This document shows, piece by piece, positions 10,484 through 21,741 of a DNA stretch of 64,000 nucleotides. The translations under genes and the position numbers were made by a program. Positions within the stretch are counted from its first letter, which is position 1; every line of letters starts with the position of its first letter. The stretch comes from Ahaetulla prasina (taxonomy: Eukaryota; Chordata; Lepidosauria; Squamata; Colubridae): assembly GCF_028640845.1 (NCBI RefSeq), contig NC_080540.1:51380561-51444560 (forward strand), in the 5' to 3' direction. Below the pieces are notes generated by a model, which was given only the letters and a program-made list of their open reading frames with translations, searched no databases and was not told the origin of the DNA.

Positions 10484-11446
10484 ATAGAATAGAATTTTTT
10501 ATTGGCCAAGTGTGATTGGACACATAAGGAATTTGTCTTGGTGCATACGCTCTCAGTGTACATAAAAGAAAAGATACGTTCATCAAGAATTCTAAAGTAC
10601 AAGACTTAATGATAGTCATAGGGTAAATAAGCAATCAGGAAACAATATCAATATAAATCGTAAGGATACAAGCAACAAAGTTAAAGTCAGACAGTCATAA
10701 GTGGCAGGAGCTGGGCGATGGAAACAATGAGAAGATTAATAGTAGTGCAGATTTAGTAAATAGTTTGACAGTGTTGAGGGAATTATTTCTTTAGCAGAGT
10801 GATGGTGTTCGGGAGGAAACTGTTCTTGTGTCTATTTGTTGTGGTGTGCAGTGCTCTATAGTGTCGTTTTGAGGGTAGGAGTTGAAACAGTTTATGTCCA
10901 GGAGAGGGACACGGTGGCTCAGGGGCTAGGATGTTGAGCTTGTTGATCGAAAGGTCGGCAGCTCGGCAGTTCGAATCCCTAGTGCTGCCGTGTAACGGGG
11001 TGAGCTCCCGTTACTTGTCCCAGCTTCTGCCAACCTAGCAGTTTCGAAAGCACGTAAAAATGCAAGTAGAAAAAATAGGGACCACCTTTGGTGGGAAGGT
11101 AACAGTGTTCCGTGCACCTTTGGCGTTGAGTCATGCCAGCCACATGACCACGGAGACGTCTTCGGACAGCACTGGCTCTTCAGCTTTGAAATGGAGATGA
11201 GCACCAGCCCCTAGAGTCGGCAACGACTAGCAAGTATGTGCGAGGGGAACCTTTACCTTTTACCTTTATGTCCAGGATGTGAGGGGTCTGTAAATATTTT
11301 CACAGCCCTCTTTTTGACTCGTGCAGTATACAGGTCCTCAATGGAAGGCAGGTTGATAGTAATTGTTTTTTCTGCAATTCTAATTATCCTCTGAAGTCTG
11401 TGTCTGTCTTGTTGGGTTTCAGAACCAAACCAGACAGTTATAGAGG
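10484..11446 (-). mobile_element. CR1/L2-like LINE, 3' end, split by a SINE
   Basis: Minus-strand copy of the LINE represented at 28050-31167. Its tail begins with a short (AATAG)n run at 10484-10497, then TTATTGGCCAAGTGTGATTG (3' end, antisense). It extends to 10903, is interrupted by SINE 10904-11264, and resumes to about 11446, where it is 5'-truncated. The 3' UTR is longer than in the 28-kb copy. Confidence 0.85.
10904..11264 (+). mobile_element. tRNA-derived SINE, family A, inside a LINE
   Basis: Intact family A SINE flanked by exact TTTATGTCCAGGA (10891-10903 and 11265-11277), which is LINE sequence. B-box-like AGTTCGAATCC lies near 10970, and the 3' end is CCTTTACCTTTTACC. The SINE is therefore younger than the LINE copy at 10484-11446. 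Confidence 0.92.
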
Positions 11447-12050
11447 TTCAGAGAGAAAATATTTTAAGGCTGGAAAAGGGAGCCCAAAATAAACAAAACC
11501 CTCTGCCTCTGAAATCACTCTCTTTTCACAAATGACTGCTCAGTTAGGAACAAGCAGTTTCTCAAATTGCCATCTTTTGAGCCACCTTTCTTTCCAATTG
11601 CTTCAAAATGGTATCCAGATTTACCAGGCCAAGTGGCTTGTTTGCAAGCAGATGACAATATAAGGTAGCAGTAACTCATGGGATGGCGGTGCCTCTGGGC
11701 CCAAAGAAGATTGCCCCTTATCAAACAATGCTGTTGTCTCATAAAGCAAAGCAGCTGTTGGCCAGGTTGCTTTTTAGTGCATATCTGGCTACACTAAAAA
11801 AAAGGGTGGGGGCCTTTATTATCGCACTGCCTTGAGCTTTGTCACAACAAGAGGCTCAGATCTACATTGGCAGGAGATGCTGGTATTTGGAGTGAGTAGG
11901 AAGAAATATAACAAAGAATCTTTCTCCTTCCAATACCCAAAAATGATGTAAAACCAAGCTGTATTTTTTGAATGAGCACTAGCATTTTAAAGGAAAAGTT
12001 ACAGTCCGGTTCATCTACACTTCTGCTATTTGGAAGTAAGTAACCGTGGA
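11447..12050. other. No recognisable feature
   Basis: Single-copy-looking sequence; no exon or element supported. Confidence 0.45.
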
Positions 12051-12054
12051 AGAA

Positions 12055-12363
12055 GAGAGTTGTGGTGGCTCAGTAGCTAAGATGCTGAGCTTGTCAATCG
12101 AAAGGTCGGCAGTTCAGTGGTTTGAATCCCTAGTCCCGTATAACAGGGTGAGCTCCCGTCCCAGCTTCTGCCAACCTAGCAGTTAAAAAACATATAAAAC
12201 ATTCAAGTAGAAAAATAGGGACCAGCTTTGGTGGGAAGGTAACAGCATTCTGTGCTCCTGTGCCATTTAGACATGCCAGCTACATGACCATATAGATGTC
12301 ATCAGATAGCGCTGGCTCTTCGGCTTTGAAATGGAGATGAGCACCACCCCCTAGAGTCAGGAA
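12055..12363 (+). mobile_element. tRNA-derived SINE, family A, diverged and 3'-truncated
   Basis: Same family as 7353-7688 but more diverged. It keeps A-box-like TGGCTCAGTAG and the block TCTTCGGCTTTGAAATGGAG (12318-12337), and stops after CCCTAGAGTCAGGAAT without the terminal CCTTTA segment. Confidence 0.85.
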
Positions 12364-13949
12364 TATTCATTTCTATTATTGCTATTCTTATTATTAAAAG
12401 AGCCAAAGCACAAGTAAGCAGGACTGGCTAATGATCATGCAAGATCATTACCATGTACCACCTGCTTATCATTTCTAGCACACACCCACACACAGCAACA
12501 GACATATATATGCATAGGAGTGTCATTGTCAGTTTTTTAGCTGACTGCTTGCTTTCTTATCTTACATCGTTCAAGTCTATGCAGTCCTCCCACTTTGCTC
12601 AAATGTAGTTCTATTTCTTTCATTCTAAAATGGAATTGCTTTTTCTAAATACTTTAACACAGCAGTGGCACAGGAACAAGGAAAATGAATTTAGGAAGCT
12701 ATTGCACAATATTTCCAAATCCATAAAATTAAGAATAGGGACTACATCTAGAAAACAGTGTACAATATACAATATACAGGCTTGGTAAAAGGAACTATTG
12801 GATAATAATTTAAACCAAGGATGTTTTGTCTAATCTGGGAAGATACATTAAAATGCATTCTATTTTTGGAAAATATTGAATTACGTTGTCCCCCCTCAGA
12901 CAGATCAACAATTTTCAACTTCCAATTCTCAGCAGTGTACATGCTGAGTATATTTTTCTTTTTGAGTCAACTAAGGGGAAGGGGTCTCTTTGCTAATAGC
13001 ATTTCTAAAATAGCAAAATTCATTTTCAGTTTTGCTATGCCATATGAATAAGAAGCACTAAGAATTAAGGCCATTAGTTACTTTCCTTAACTAATTAAAA
13101 AAACAAAACCTTTTCAAAATTATGTAATTCATATTTAGAATTCATTGCTTTCACAGATTTTTGAATTAGGGATCTAAGTCTATATCTGCACATACAGAAT
13201 GTATTATATCTATCTCAGAAGGAAACATGGACCAATTGTCAAGTGCTGTAGTTAATTTTAATGATGTTCGGACCATGCTCCAGTGATAGGTGTGTTATAA
13301 TTAAAACTGGTTTGTTGTTTGCAACTGCTTCCTCTTTAAGGAAGAACTGGAATTTCTCCTTTAACTTTTATAATTTAAGTATTGTTTCCTTTATATCTTA
13401 TTTTCTTATCAGGTTATTTTGCTTTTAAGAGTTTAGGGTTTCTGTGGTTCCATTCAGCTCCTTGCTGTGATATAAAATTTGGGTTGGGATATATAGAACT
13501 AAACATTTGGTAAATGGACTTGGAAATGTGAAATTAAGATGCCTTATAAGGCATCTTGAATTGCTGTTATAGAACATTGTTCCTCTTCGTAGAAGAGCAA
13601 AGATACCTTGCTGAAACATTTATCCACTTTGACCCACATAATCAAAAACACTTTCCCTATGGGGAATGAAAAGATTCTTGGCTAAATGAGAGGAGTGATC
13701 CATAACATAGCTGCCAATGCTGAGTTAATGTCAAGAGGTATAGTTTAGGTCTTGTTTATATCAAGCTCAAGACAAAAATATATGGAAGAGATGTTCTGAG
13801 CTAGTCTTTCTTGTGTTGCCTACTATTTCTTGTCAGAAACCAGAAGGAAGTAATACTAGCAGCCCCAAATGGCCACCAGATGTATCACTGAGCATGTAAT
13901 TAACCGTAAGTATTCTTAGTAATCCTACTTTAAAATCATATTTAATCAT
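12364..13949. other. No recognisable feature
   Basis: AT-rich, mostly unique-looking sequence without a repeat family or coding signal I can support. Confidence 0.45.
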
Positions 13950-14440
13950 AATAACAAAGTTGGACGGGACCTTGGAGGTCTTCTAATCCAACCCCCTGCC
14001 CAGGCAGGAAACCCTACACCATTTCAGACAAATGGTTATCCAACATTTTCTTAAAAATTTCCAGTGTTGGAGCATTTACAACTTCTGCAGACAAGTTGTT
14101 CCACTGATTAATTGTTCTAACTGTCAAGAAATTTCTCCTTAGTTCTAAGTTGCTTCTGTCCTTGATTAGTTTCCACCCGTTGCTTCTTGTTCTTCCCTCA
14201 GGTGTTTTTGAGAATAGTTTGACTCCCTCTTCTTTGTGGCAGCCCCTGAGATATTGGAACACTGCTATCATGTCTCCCCTAGTCCTACTTTTCATTAAAC
14301 TAGACATACCGAGTTCCTGCATCCGTTCTTCATATGTTTTAGTCTCCTAATCATCTTTGTTGCTCTTCTCTGCACTCTTTCTAGAGTCTCAACATCTTTT
14401 TTACATCGTGGTGACCAAAACTGAATGCAATATTCCAGCT
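13950..14440 (-). mobile_element. CR1-type LINE fragment
   Basis: Minus-strand CR1 3' end. On the plus strand it begins with the terminal block GACCTTGGAGGTCTTCTAAT (13970-13989) and runs through the antisense C-terminal coding region to about 14440. It is 5'-truncated. There is no (AATAG)n tail here, unlike the copy at 62790. Confidence 0.85.
14014..14322 (-). pseudogene. CR1 ORF2 C-terminal fragment
   Basis: A 102-codon frame with FQYLRGCHKEEGVKLFS, RRNFLTVRTINQWN and APTLEIFKKMLDNHLSEMV, the closing segment of CR1-clade ORF2. It is the least damaged example of this segment in the window, but the polymerase core is missing, so it cannot be active. Confidence 0.8.
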
Positions 14441-17336
14441 TGTAATCTGATTATGCTATAGGCTTAAAGGCAATCGCCACAGAGGCAATCATTTACTGGA
14501 GCATGTTCATGCAGCAATTTTAGGAGGACATGAGGATAACCTCCATTCATGCCAAGTGAGGCTATAAAGAATAGAATTTAATACGTAGTGTGTTTTAAAA
14601 TTCCCCATTGAAGAAAGGCATCCAATGAGAAATGGGATGGATGATTTGAGTGTTGCCAGGAGAAGAAGCAATTTTCCAAAGACAGAGTTGTGATAGTAAT
14701 TCCATAGGAAGAATTCCCTTCTGTTGTTTTCTCGTGGGCTTTAATGGAAGTGTGGGAAGCCAGAGAAGACATTGTGAATATTTGCCGGGTACTGAACATG
14801 GAAGCCAAAGTTTTCTGTACATTCATGAGGGAGGAGGGGAGAGAAAGCCTATAAACCCAAGGCACATGCTTCTAAACAGTGAATTATGGCTTAGCATTAT
14901 GTGCAAATTAAGTACTGTATCTATTTATCTCACAGCCAGCAGAAACTCACTTTATTTCTCAGGTGCAAAATGGGAGAGGGAGGGTTTTTTAAAAAAAAAA
15001 CAAAAAACCAAGAGGTGAGATTAGTATGCAAATGACTCTGAAGGATATTTTCCCTCATTTGGGGGCTAGGCCTGCGGTTGGAAGGAAGATGCAAAAAAAG
15101 AAAAAAAAAAGAAAAGCCTCATCTCCAAGGCAGCTGAGTAATTCATCTTGCCTCTCTGGCACCTTAAGACAAAGACCAATTGAACAATGAGGAAAGCAAG
15201 CATAGGAGACAAATGGTTTATGACACCTGTGTTACCTTTACTTTGCAAGGTGGGCGTGAAATGTTTTATGGGAAGACAAAAAAGGGATGATGGGCAATTA
15301 ACTATAAACTCATGCAGCAGGTTTATCGTATCCCTCGCTCATCCATCTGTGTCTCCGTTCTCTAGTGGACTTGTGAGTTTCATCAAGGAAACCATTTTCA
15401 AGGCAGCCGACCAGAGCAGAACATTTTCAATTCCATTTTTGCTTTTTTTGCGGCGGCGCCCATTGTTTAAGATTCATGGATGTGGTATCACGCTGGAAAC
15501 AGCATCCCCTTTTTTTCCTTTTTTGTGGGGGGAGGGGTATTTATCGCTGTAAAGCTGACTAAGGGAGTTATCCCGACAATCCCACTGCCTTCTCCCCTGC
15601 GGGCAAACTTTATTTGCTTTTCTGGATGGAGTCGAGATAGAACCATGTATCATTTCTGTAGCAATTTCAGCTTTCTGATTCTTGATGATGGGAGTACAAA
15701 AACAAACCGAGAGCCTAAAGGGGGGGGGAAAATGAAAATCTGTTTGGCGTGGGACAGAATAAGGGCTGGGAGATGAAAGTTCAAGATGAGAAATAATACA
15801 TTTAGTCCAGTGTTGTGTAGCCTGGGATAAGTCAAAAAATTGATTCACTGTTTCCAGTTAGCTCTCTAGTCTTTGTGGCTGGCAGGATTCTTCATCCCTG
15901 TGTTGGTTCAAAATACAATTATTTGTTATTCTTCTTCTAATACTGCAGCTCAGGTCCTTTTCTTTTTTTCTATCTTTCTTGTTATTGTTTGCAATATTTC
16001 TTTTGTCCCAGGAGGTACATTTTGGTACTAATGACAATGACATTTAGTAGTCATAGGATACTGAAATCTGTTTTCTGGTTTTCCAATTTTCTCCTTCCAA
16101 AAATGGTTTCCCTCTGGAGAAAATGGCTGTTTTATTACTACTTTTTCAGACTGCTTTATAATTTCTGTTCTCTCTCTCTTTCTTTCTGTTGTACATTTCT
16201 TGTGGTCTTTCTGGAACATTCCTGGTAGCCCACCACTTCTAATCAGGAAAACTTTGGGGAGGGCAGTTCTTGAATGGATTTATTTTCCTTGTTTATATTC
16301 TACAATTTCATTTTCTTTTTAAAGAATCCTAAGGTAAGGATAATAAGTTCCCTTAAGCTTAAGTAAATGTGGGATGCCAAGAAAAAGAGATATTACTGTA
16401 CTATGTAGGATAGCATCTCCCTGTATAGGCTTTGATCAATATTACTCAAAAGTGCTTCATCAAATGTTTTTTCCTTTAAAAAACACACACACACAGATAT
16501 GTAATTCATTTCCCATCATCTTAAATTGAGGGTGGGCGTGGCTGCACAACAATAGAAATACTCAAGTTCAACCATTGTAATAAAACTTCGTTTTAACATT
16601 GGAGGGAATCTGATGCATTGCCCATCTTGGATAGCGTAATTTTATTTAACGAAACACATTTCCACTGCCTGAAATGGGAGCTAGAGCTTTCATTTCAAAC
16701 ATGCTACACTTCTTTTTTTTTTAAAATGCTTCAATTGCTTTTCTTGTTGTGCTGTGCTGTGTGCTCAAGTGGTATGTCAGATTCTCTGCCTAGCCAAACA
16801 GAGTTAAAGAGTCCAGGTCAATAAATGAGTCCCGACACTGCTTCTGACATGCTTGCCCAGTGCATACAAATTTGTCAAGTTCATTACCTCCTCAACTCAC
16901 AAATAATCAATCAGTCAATGTTTCAGGAACTTCAGCTGCAGTTAATCTTTTAAAATAATTGCCCAAGGACAAGAGACTGCTTTGTGAAGTTTTACAGTGT
17001 TAACTAGTGGACTGCTTTCTTACTAGCCTTTGGAGAGAATACTAATTTTAGGCCACATGAAAGGCCACAGTAGGCTCTCACAAAGACTTCCATTTATTTC
17101 TTGAGGATTACCAGTAAATCACAGAAGATTAGATTCAATATTACTCTTGAAAACATTGAAAGCATAAGGGTTGCAGTGTAAATATTCCTGGAACTTCACT
17201 GTGGACCTGGAATTTCATACAAATCGAAATTGGCTTTCCATGTTACTGTTGCTAATGCTTTGAACAGATTTCTAGTAAGGTTAGATTCTTGGAAATATTT
17301 GTAGCTTGGCTTATAGGGACCTCAAAAGACCTCAAC
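14441..17336. other. Long stretch without recognisable repeats
   Basis: The longest repeat-poor stretch in the window. Sequence around 15000-15450 is less AT-rich and lacks mobile-element hallmarks, so it could hold conserved non-coding DNA; this cannot be judged without another genome. Open frames up to 124 codons here overlap in several phases and look like chance. Confidence 0.45.
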
Positions 17337-17341
17337 TAACC

Positions 17342-17532
17342 TGTTAGGTTCTGGAAGTAACGAGGCTGGAGACCAGGGTAGTAACAACAGCTCTTTAATA
17401 TAGGGTGAACCCAGCAACAGGCTGGGGGGAAAAACCTCTCCTTTTATACAGTTCTGCTGGAGGCTTCGTCCAATCAGCAACGTGCTGATTTCCCGCTCAA
17501 ATATTTAAAGGTACAAACGTTAATACATAACA
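17342..17532 (-). repeat. 3' LTR of the Gypsy element
   Basis: 191 bp, bounded by TG and CA. On the minus strand it contains a TATA-like TATAAAAGG (near 17450) and a TATTAAAGAG polyadenylation-like site (near 17400). Same sequence as 21742-21932 by direct reading, offset exactly 4,400 bp. Confidence 0.93.
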
Positions 17533-17545
17533 CTCCTCCCCTCCC
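17533..17545 (-). other. Polypurine tract
   Basis: On the minus strand reads GGGAGGGGAGGAG directly before the 3' LTR, the expected primer for plus-strand DNA synthesis. Confidence 0.85.
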
Positions 17546-17583
17546 AGAAAACACTTTGTCTCTATTTACATATTATTTACATG

Positions 17584-18139
17584 TTATTTTTCGACGTAGT
17601 CACGCAAATAACCTGGGCGTCTCCTAGTTCTTTCTGACCTGCGCGGTTCAGTTCTGGGTGGTGTTTTGAGCTGGTCGGAGGGGCTGTTTTCTCCTCCCAG
17701 CTCTTTCTCTGGGCCATCGGGCTCCGGATTATTGGCCGACTCTTTTTCTTGGCCATCCGGCCTTGGATTAATTTTGGAATTTTCCTGCTGCTTCCTCGGG
17801 ACCTGATGGCGTCGCTGGAACTCTGGGACCTCAGCTAAGTCTTGCGCCTCCCCCGGGTCATTGTCAGCTGTGGATTCAAAGTGGTATTGGTCATTATCTG
17901 TCTCTTTTGGTTCGGTTTGGTCAGTTATTCGTTTCCTTAACTGATCTATGTGGCGCCGCCACACTCGGTTGTCTGGTAGCTCTACCACGTCGATTTTGGG
18001 CGGTTATCTTTATTATTTGTCCTGCGAACCACCTCGGGCCGTCGCCATAGTTTCGGGCCCACACCGGGTCGCCTATGCTCATTTCCCTTGTCTTTTCTAG
18101 TTCCCCCTTGTAACCCTCGGGTGTGTAATGGGGGTTCAA
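17584..18139 (-). pseudogene. Gypsy integrase C-terminal region
   Basis: Two overlapping frames on the minus strand. The upstream one (18139-17921) carries NPHYTPEG and GDPVWARNYGDGPRWFAGQ, the chromatin/DNA-binding C-terminal fold of Gypsy integrases. The downstream one (17988-17584) begins with VELPDNRVWRRHIDQLRKR and ends in an acidic/basic tail and stop. A shift near 17995-18005 separates parts that should be continuous. The catalytic core lies upstream at 18228-19001. Confidence 0.85.
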
Positions 18140-18227
18140 GCGGTCAAGTGGGCACCGGAGTTTCCGTCCATTAGCAATTCGGCTGGGCTTTTTCCAGTGG
18201 CCGTGCTTGGGGTTCTGTGCTGGACGG

Positions 18228-19001
18228 CTAGGAAAAGTCTATTTTTGTTTGCCAGTCACCTGGCTTGAGCCTGGACAATGCCTCCTTAGCGCTCCGGACG
18301 GAACGCTCTGCAAGGCCATTCGACGCAGGGTGGAAAGGCGCAGAGAGGGCATGTCGGATGCCTTCCTCTGCCAGGTATTCTTCAAACTGGGCTGCCGTGA
18401 ATTGGGGCCCATTGTCGGACACCAGAGTGTCCGGCAACCCGTGAGTTGCGAATAGGTGGCGCAGGGTTGCGATTACTGCTTCGGCCGTAGTGGACTTCAT
18501 GAGTATGATCTCCAACCATTTGGAAAATGCATCCACCACCACTAGGAACGTTTGGCCGTGGAAAGGGCCAGCAAAATCAATGTGGATTCTTGACCAGGGG
18601 CCCTGGGGCTTTTCCCATTCTCTGACTGGGGCCGTTGGGGGTAGAGGTCTGGACTCTTGGCAAGCTTGGCATTTCCCTACCCTCTCAGCAATTTCTGCGT
18701 CCATGAGTGGCCACCATACATAGCTTCTAGCTAACCCCTTCATCCTTACGATCCCTGGGTGACCCTCGTGGAGGAGGTCCAATACCTTTCCCCTTAGCTT
18801 ATCAGGAATTATTACACGATCACCCCACAACAGGCACCCCCCTTGAGCCGAGAGCTCATCTCGTTTTTTAACAAATTCTTTGAACCTTTCGCCCGGCGCA
18901 GCGGGCCACCCTCTCTGTACCCAACCGAGTACAGTCCTTAACACAATGTCCCGGTATGATGCCCGAGCCACTTCCTTAGATGTGACTGGGCCAGAGTCCA
19001 A
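18228..19001 (-). pseudogene. Gypsy integrase, zinc-binding and catalytic domains
   Basis: Minus-strand frame of 257 codons. It shows the H-H-C-C zinc module (HEGHPG, then CQACQ about 30 residues later) and the DDE catalytic core: HIDFAGPF, SDNGPQF and NGLAER, with the usual 35-residue spacing between the second D and the E. It stops at TAG (18228) just after the catalytic domain because of a shift near the A-run at 18233-18236; sequence beyond continues in another frame. Function in life: inserts the element's cDNA into host DNA, here at a 5-bp staggered cut. Confidence 0.9.
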
Positions 19002-19114
19002 AGAGTCAATAAGTAGGATGGGCGTCCCCGGCGTGGGGTCTTGATCGCCCTGGTAGTGGGCATCGGCTTAACGCGTCTGCATGCCCCACTTCTTTTCCTG
19101 GTCGATGCTGCAGC

Positions 19115-19570
19115 TTATGCAGTGGCGGCTAAGAATATAGTCCATCGGGTCAAGCGTGGCGAAAGTGCCACAGGCGTTGGGCGGTCGCCAGCCAGTATCC
19201 CTAGTAGCGGTCTGTGGTCAGTCACGATTTCAAAATTCCGCCCAAAAACATACTCGTGGAATTTTTTGACCCCTGACACAATGGCTAGTGCTTCTTTGTC
19301 TAATTGGCTGTAGTTCCTCTCTGGGGAGGACATCGTTCTAGAGTAGAACGCTATAGGGGCTTCTGTGCCGTTTGGAAGTCTATGGCTGAGTACAGCCCCC
19401 ACCCCATAAGGGGAGGCATCGCAAACCAGCACTAGGGGTAATGAGTCGTGATATTGAATGAGCAGGCTATCACTTGAGAGCAGGTTCTTTACTGCTTCAA
19501 AAGCCCTATTTTCTGACTTTCCCCAAGACCAAACAGTATTTTTCCCTAAGAGCCTATGCAGCGGTTCCAT
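19115..19570 (-). pseudogene. Gypsy RNase H domain
   Basis: A 151-codon minus-strand frame with the RNase H landmarks in order: VCDASPYGVGAVL, LDKEALAIV and VTDHRPL. The frame breaks after WTIFLAA near 19130, and the following linker, which includes a HADALSR-type sequence, lies in a different phase. In an intact element this domain removes the RNA strand during cDNA synthesis. Confidence 0.9.
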
Positions 19571-19587
19571 AGCAGTTGCTTTGTTCT

Positions 19588-20399
19588 TTAAAAGACCGTA
19601 AAATTAACCAATCCCAGGAATGCCTGCAGCTCTGCTTTGTTTTTGGGCGCTGGAGCCTTCCTAATTGCCTTAACCTTGCTCTCAGTAGGGTGAATTCCTT
19701 TCTGGTCTATCCGGTAACCCAAGAAATCGACGGATTCGACCCCAATCTGGCATTTATTTGCCTTGACTTTTAATCCGGCTGTCCGGAAAATCCCCAAAAC
19801 TTTTCTTAAGCGTTCCCCCAATTCCTCCATGTTCTCCCCTGAAATGAGGACGTCATCAAAGTAGGGAACTACCCCTGGGAGCCCCTGTAGTAGTCGTTCC
19901 ATTAGGTTTTGGAACAACCCTGGTGCCACACTGACCCCAAATTGCAATCGGGTGCACTTGAATGCCCCCCTGTGCGTTACAATCATTTGGGCTTCGGCTG
20001 TGCGGGCGTCTACGGGCAGTTGCTGGTAGGCTTGGGCCAAGTCTAATTTCGCAAAGACTTGCCCTTGCCCCAAAGAGTGCAGTAAGTGTTGCACCACGGG
20101 AACCGGGTAAGCGCTTTTCTGTAAGGCTTTGTTAAGCGTCGCCTTGTAGTCAGCGCAAATTCTAATTGACCCGTCCGACTTTATTGGGGTGACGATTGGT
20201 GTCTCCCACTTTGCGTGATCGACTGGCACCAAAATCCCCTGATTTATAAGCTTGTCCAGCTCCTTATCGATTTTTGGTTTTAGGGCAAAAGGGACTCTCC
20301 TCGCCTTAAGCCTAATGGGGGCTACCTGGGGGTCTAAGTTGAAGGAAATAGGGGTCCCCTTGTACTTGCCCAGGCAGTCCTTGAAGACATCTTGAACTC
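19588..20399 (-). pseudogene. Gypsy reverse transcriptase domain
   Basis: The minus-strand frame is open from about 20399 (through FKDCLGKYKGTPI) to the stop at 19588. RT blocks visible in order are GSIRICADYKATLNKAL, FAKLDLAQAYQQLPV, LQFGVSVAPGLFQ, the catalytic YFDDVLISG and FLGYRID. The catalytic box is YFDD, where many Gypsy elements have Y-x-DD with L, V or I. Translation is cut at LGLVNF by a shift at the A-run 19600-19603, which separates RT from RNase H. Confidence 0.92.
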
Positions 20400-20427
20400 G
20401 TTAAAGAGAATGTCCTCCAAGTTGCAG

Positions 20428-20800
20428 TCACTTCTGTAGATGCCAGTCACTCCCATGCCCAGGGCACGAAACCAGTCTAGTCCCAACAGACTGGGCAGAG
20501 TTCCTTCGACGATCGTGATGGGCAGGGTCTTCTTGTGAGGGCCGTACTCGACTCGGACGGAGGTGGTCCTCGAACAGGGATGCGATTCCCTGGTAGTCGT
20601 GGACTCGTAGTCGTTGTGCTTGCAGGTGGCGCCGCGACGGACGGCAGCGACTTCGCCAAAGTGTCCCAGGACATGATGGTGATCGCTGATCCGTGTCTAC
20701 TTCAAGCCGGCACCGCACTCCTCTATTTTGGCCTGGTGAAGATCTTCTTCTCCACTTTGGTCGAGGCGCGCCTATGACCACAGTTGTTTGATTGGAATCC
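20428..20800 (-). pseudogene. Gypsy aspartic protease region
   Basis: The protease lies between the zinc knuckle and RT. The active-site Asp-Thr-Gly is broken: the frame reads EVDTD at about 20690-20705, and downstream MSWDTLAKSL is in another phase. A single missing base at the CC pair 20691-20692 would explain both. Further shifts downstream scatter the domain across frames. Confidence 0.7.
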
Positions 20801-20859
20801 GCGCTTTTTGTTTGAGCCAATCGCGGGTCGCCTTGCCGATTCCGCGCTCTGATTGGCCG

Positions 20860-20990
20860 ATTTGAATTTTCGGCGGGAAGGTTGGGCGCTCGACAAACTT
20901 GAGCTAGGTGCCCTTTCTTCCCACACCGACATGTCGCGTCTTTAAATTTGCAGCGTTGGCGCTGGTGTTGACCCCGCAGCTTCCGCATTC
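20860..20990 (-). pseudogene. Gag nucleocapsid zinc knuckles
   Basis: The minus strand encodes CGSCG in the gag frame. In the next frame come QRCKFKDATC and CRCGKKGHLAQVC, a second knuckle lacking one residue of the usual C-x2-C-x4-H-x4-C spacing. The shift lies near the CCCC run at 20972-20975. Mag-type elements often carry paired knuckles here. Confidence 0.75.
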
Positions 20991-21644
20991 GTCTCGGTCC
21001 CCTTTGTCGCGTTTTTCGGTGCGGCAGACCCCTTCCTCGTCTTCACCGTCGGATTCGGTCTGAACCTCCTCCTGGTGCACCGGGGTTGCCTTCGCGCTCG
21101 CCTTTTGTGGAACCGGCTTCTGTAGCGTCTCTGCCGCTTGGGATGACATTTCATGTGCTCTGGCTTCGTCCAGAGCGTTGGCCAGCGTTAGGTTGCTCTT
21201 TGCTAGCAGCCGTCGCCGTAAACGGATGTCTTTGACCCCTCGGATGAGTTGCTCGAGGAGCACCTCGTCTAGGTCACGGTATCCGCAGTCCTTGGACGCT
21301 CTTCTCAGGGCGGCCATGTAGTCACCGATAGACTCGCCCTCCATCTGCCTTCGCTCCCCGAATTCAAACCGCCGCACGTATTTGGACGGCGTTGGTGCGA
21401 AGTGGTTCCTTAGCAATGTCTGTAAAGTTGGCCACGACACCGACTGCAACGGCGTTGGCTCTGCCAGGGCTTCCGCGATGTCGATGACCTCCGGACCGCA
21501 GTGGCTTAAGAAATAAGCCCTTTTTCGGTTGTCTGGAACTCCGTGCAGTTCGTTGGCTTCTAGGAAACTTTCGAAACGGGTCATATACGTTCCCCATTTC
21601 TCCTTAGCCGGGTCGAACGGTGCGGGTGGAGTGTAACTGGCCAT
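20904..21644 (-). pseudogene. Gypsy gag
   Basis: A 246-codon frame starting with ATG at 21644, 77 bases after the primer site. The Retrotrans_gag-type core is visible (RRFEFGERRQMEGESIGDY, then LDEVLLEQLIRGV), followed by an acidic hinge (ESDGEDEEG) and a cysteine pair. The frame ends at 20904 after a shift inside the zinc-knuckle region, so the capsid part is intact but the nucleocapsid is split. Confidence 0.9.
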
Positions 21645-21721
21645 CTCGCCTTTTCTGCTCTGGATTTGCTGGGTTCGGGTCTATCGTGCTTCAGCTCGGT
21701 TCTGGTTCTCCTCAGCCTCGA

Positions 21722-21740
21722 AATCCCATCCTCGTCGCCA
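21722..21740 (-). other. Primer binding site, tRNA-Ser type
   Basis: The plus strand reads AATCCCATCCTCGTCGCCA, identical to the 3' end (with CCA) of vertebrate tRNA-Ser(GCT) as I know it; the retroelement minus strand is its complement. It sits one base inside the 5' LTR. tRNA-Ser priming fits the Mag clade. Confidence 0.85.
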
Positions 21741-21741
21741 A

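Noticed and set aside
15187..15848. Several open frames over 90 codons on both strands
   Set aside because: They overlap in competing phases, lack protein-like composition, splice context or any recognised motif; chance frames in a less AT-rich stretch.
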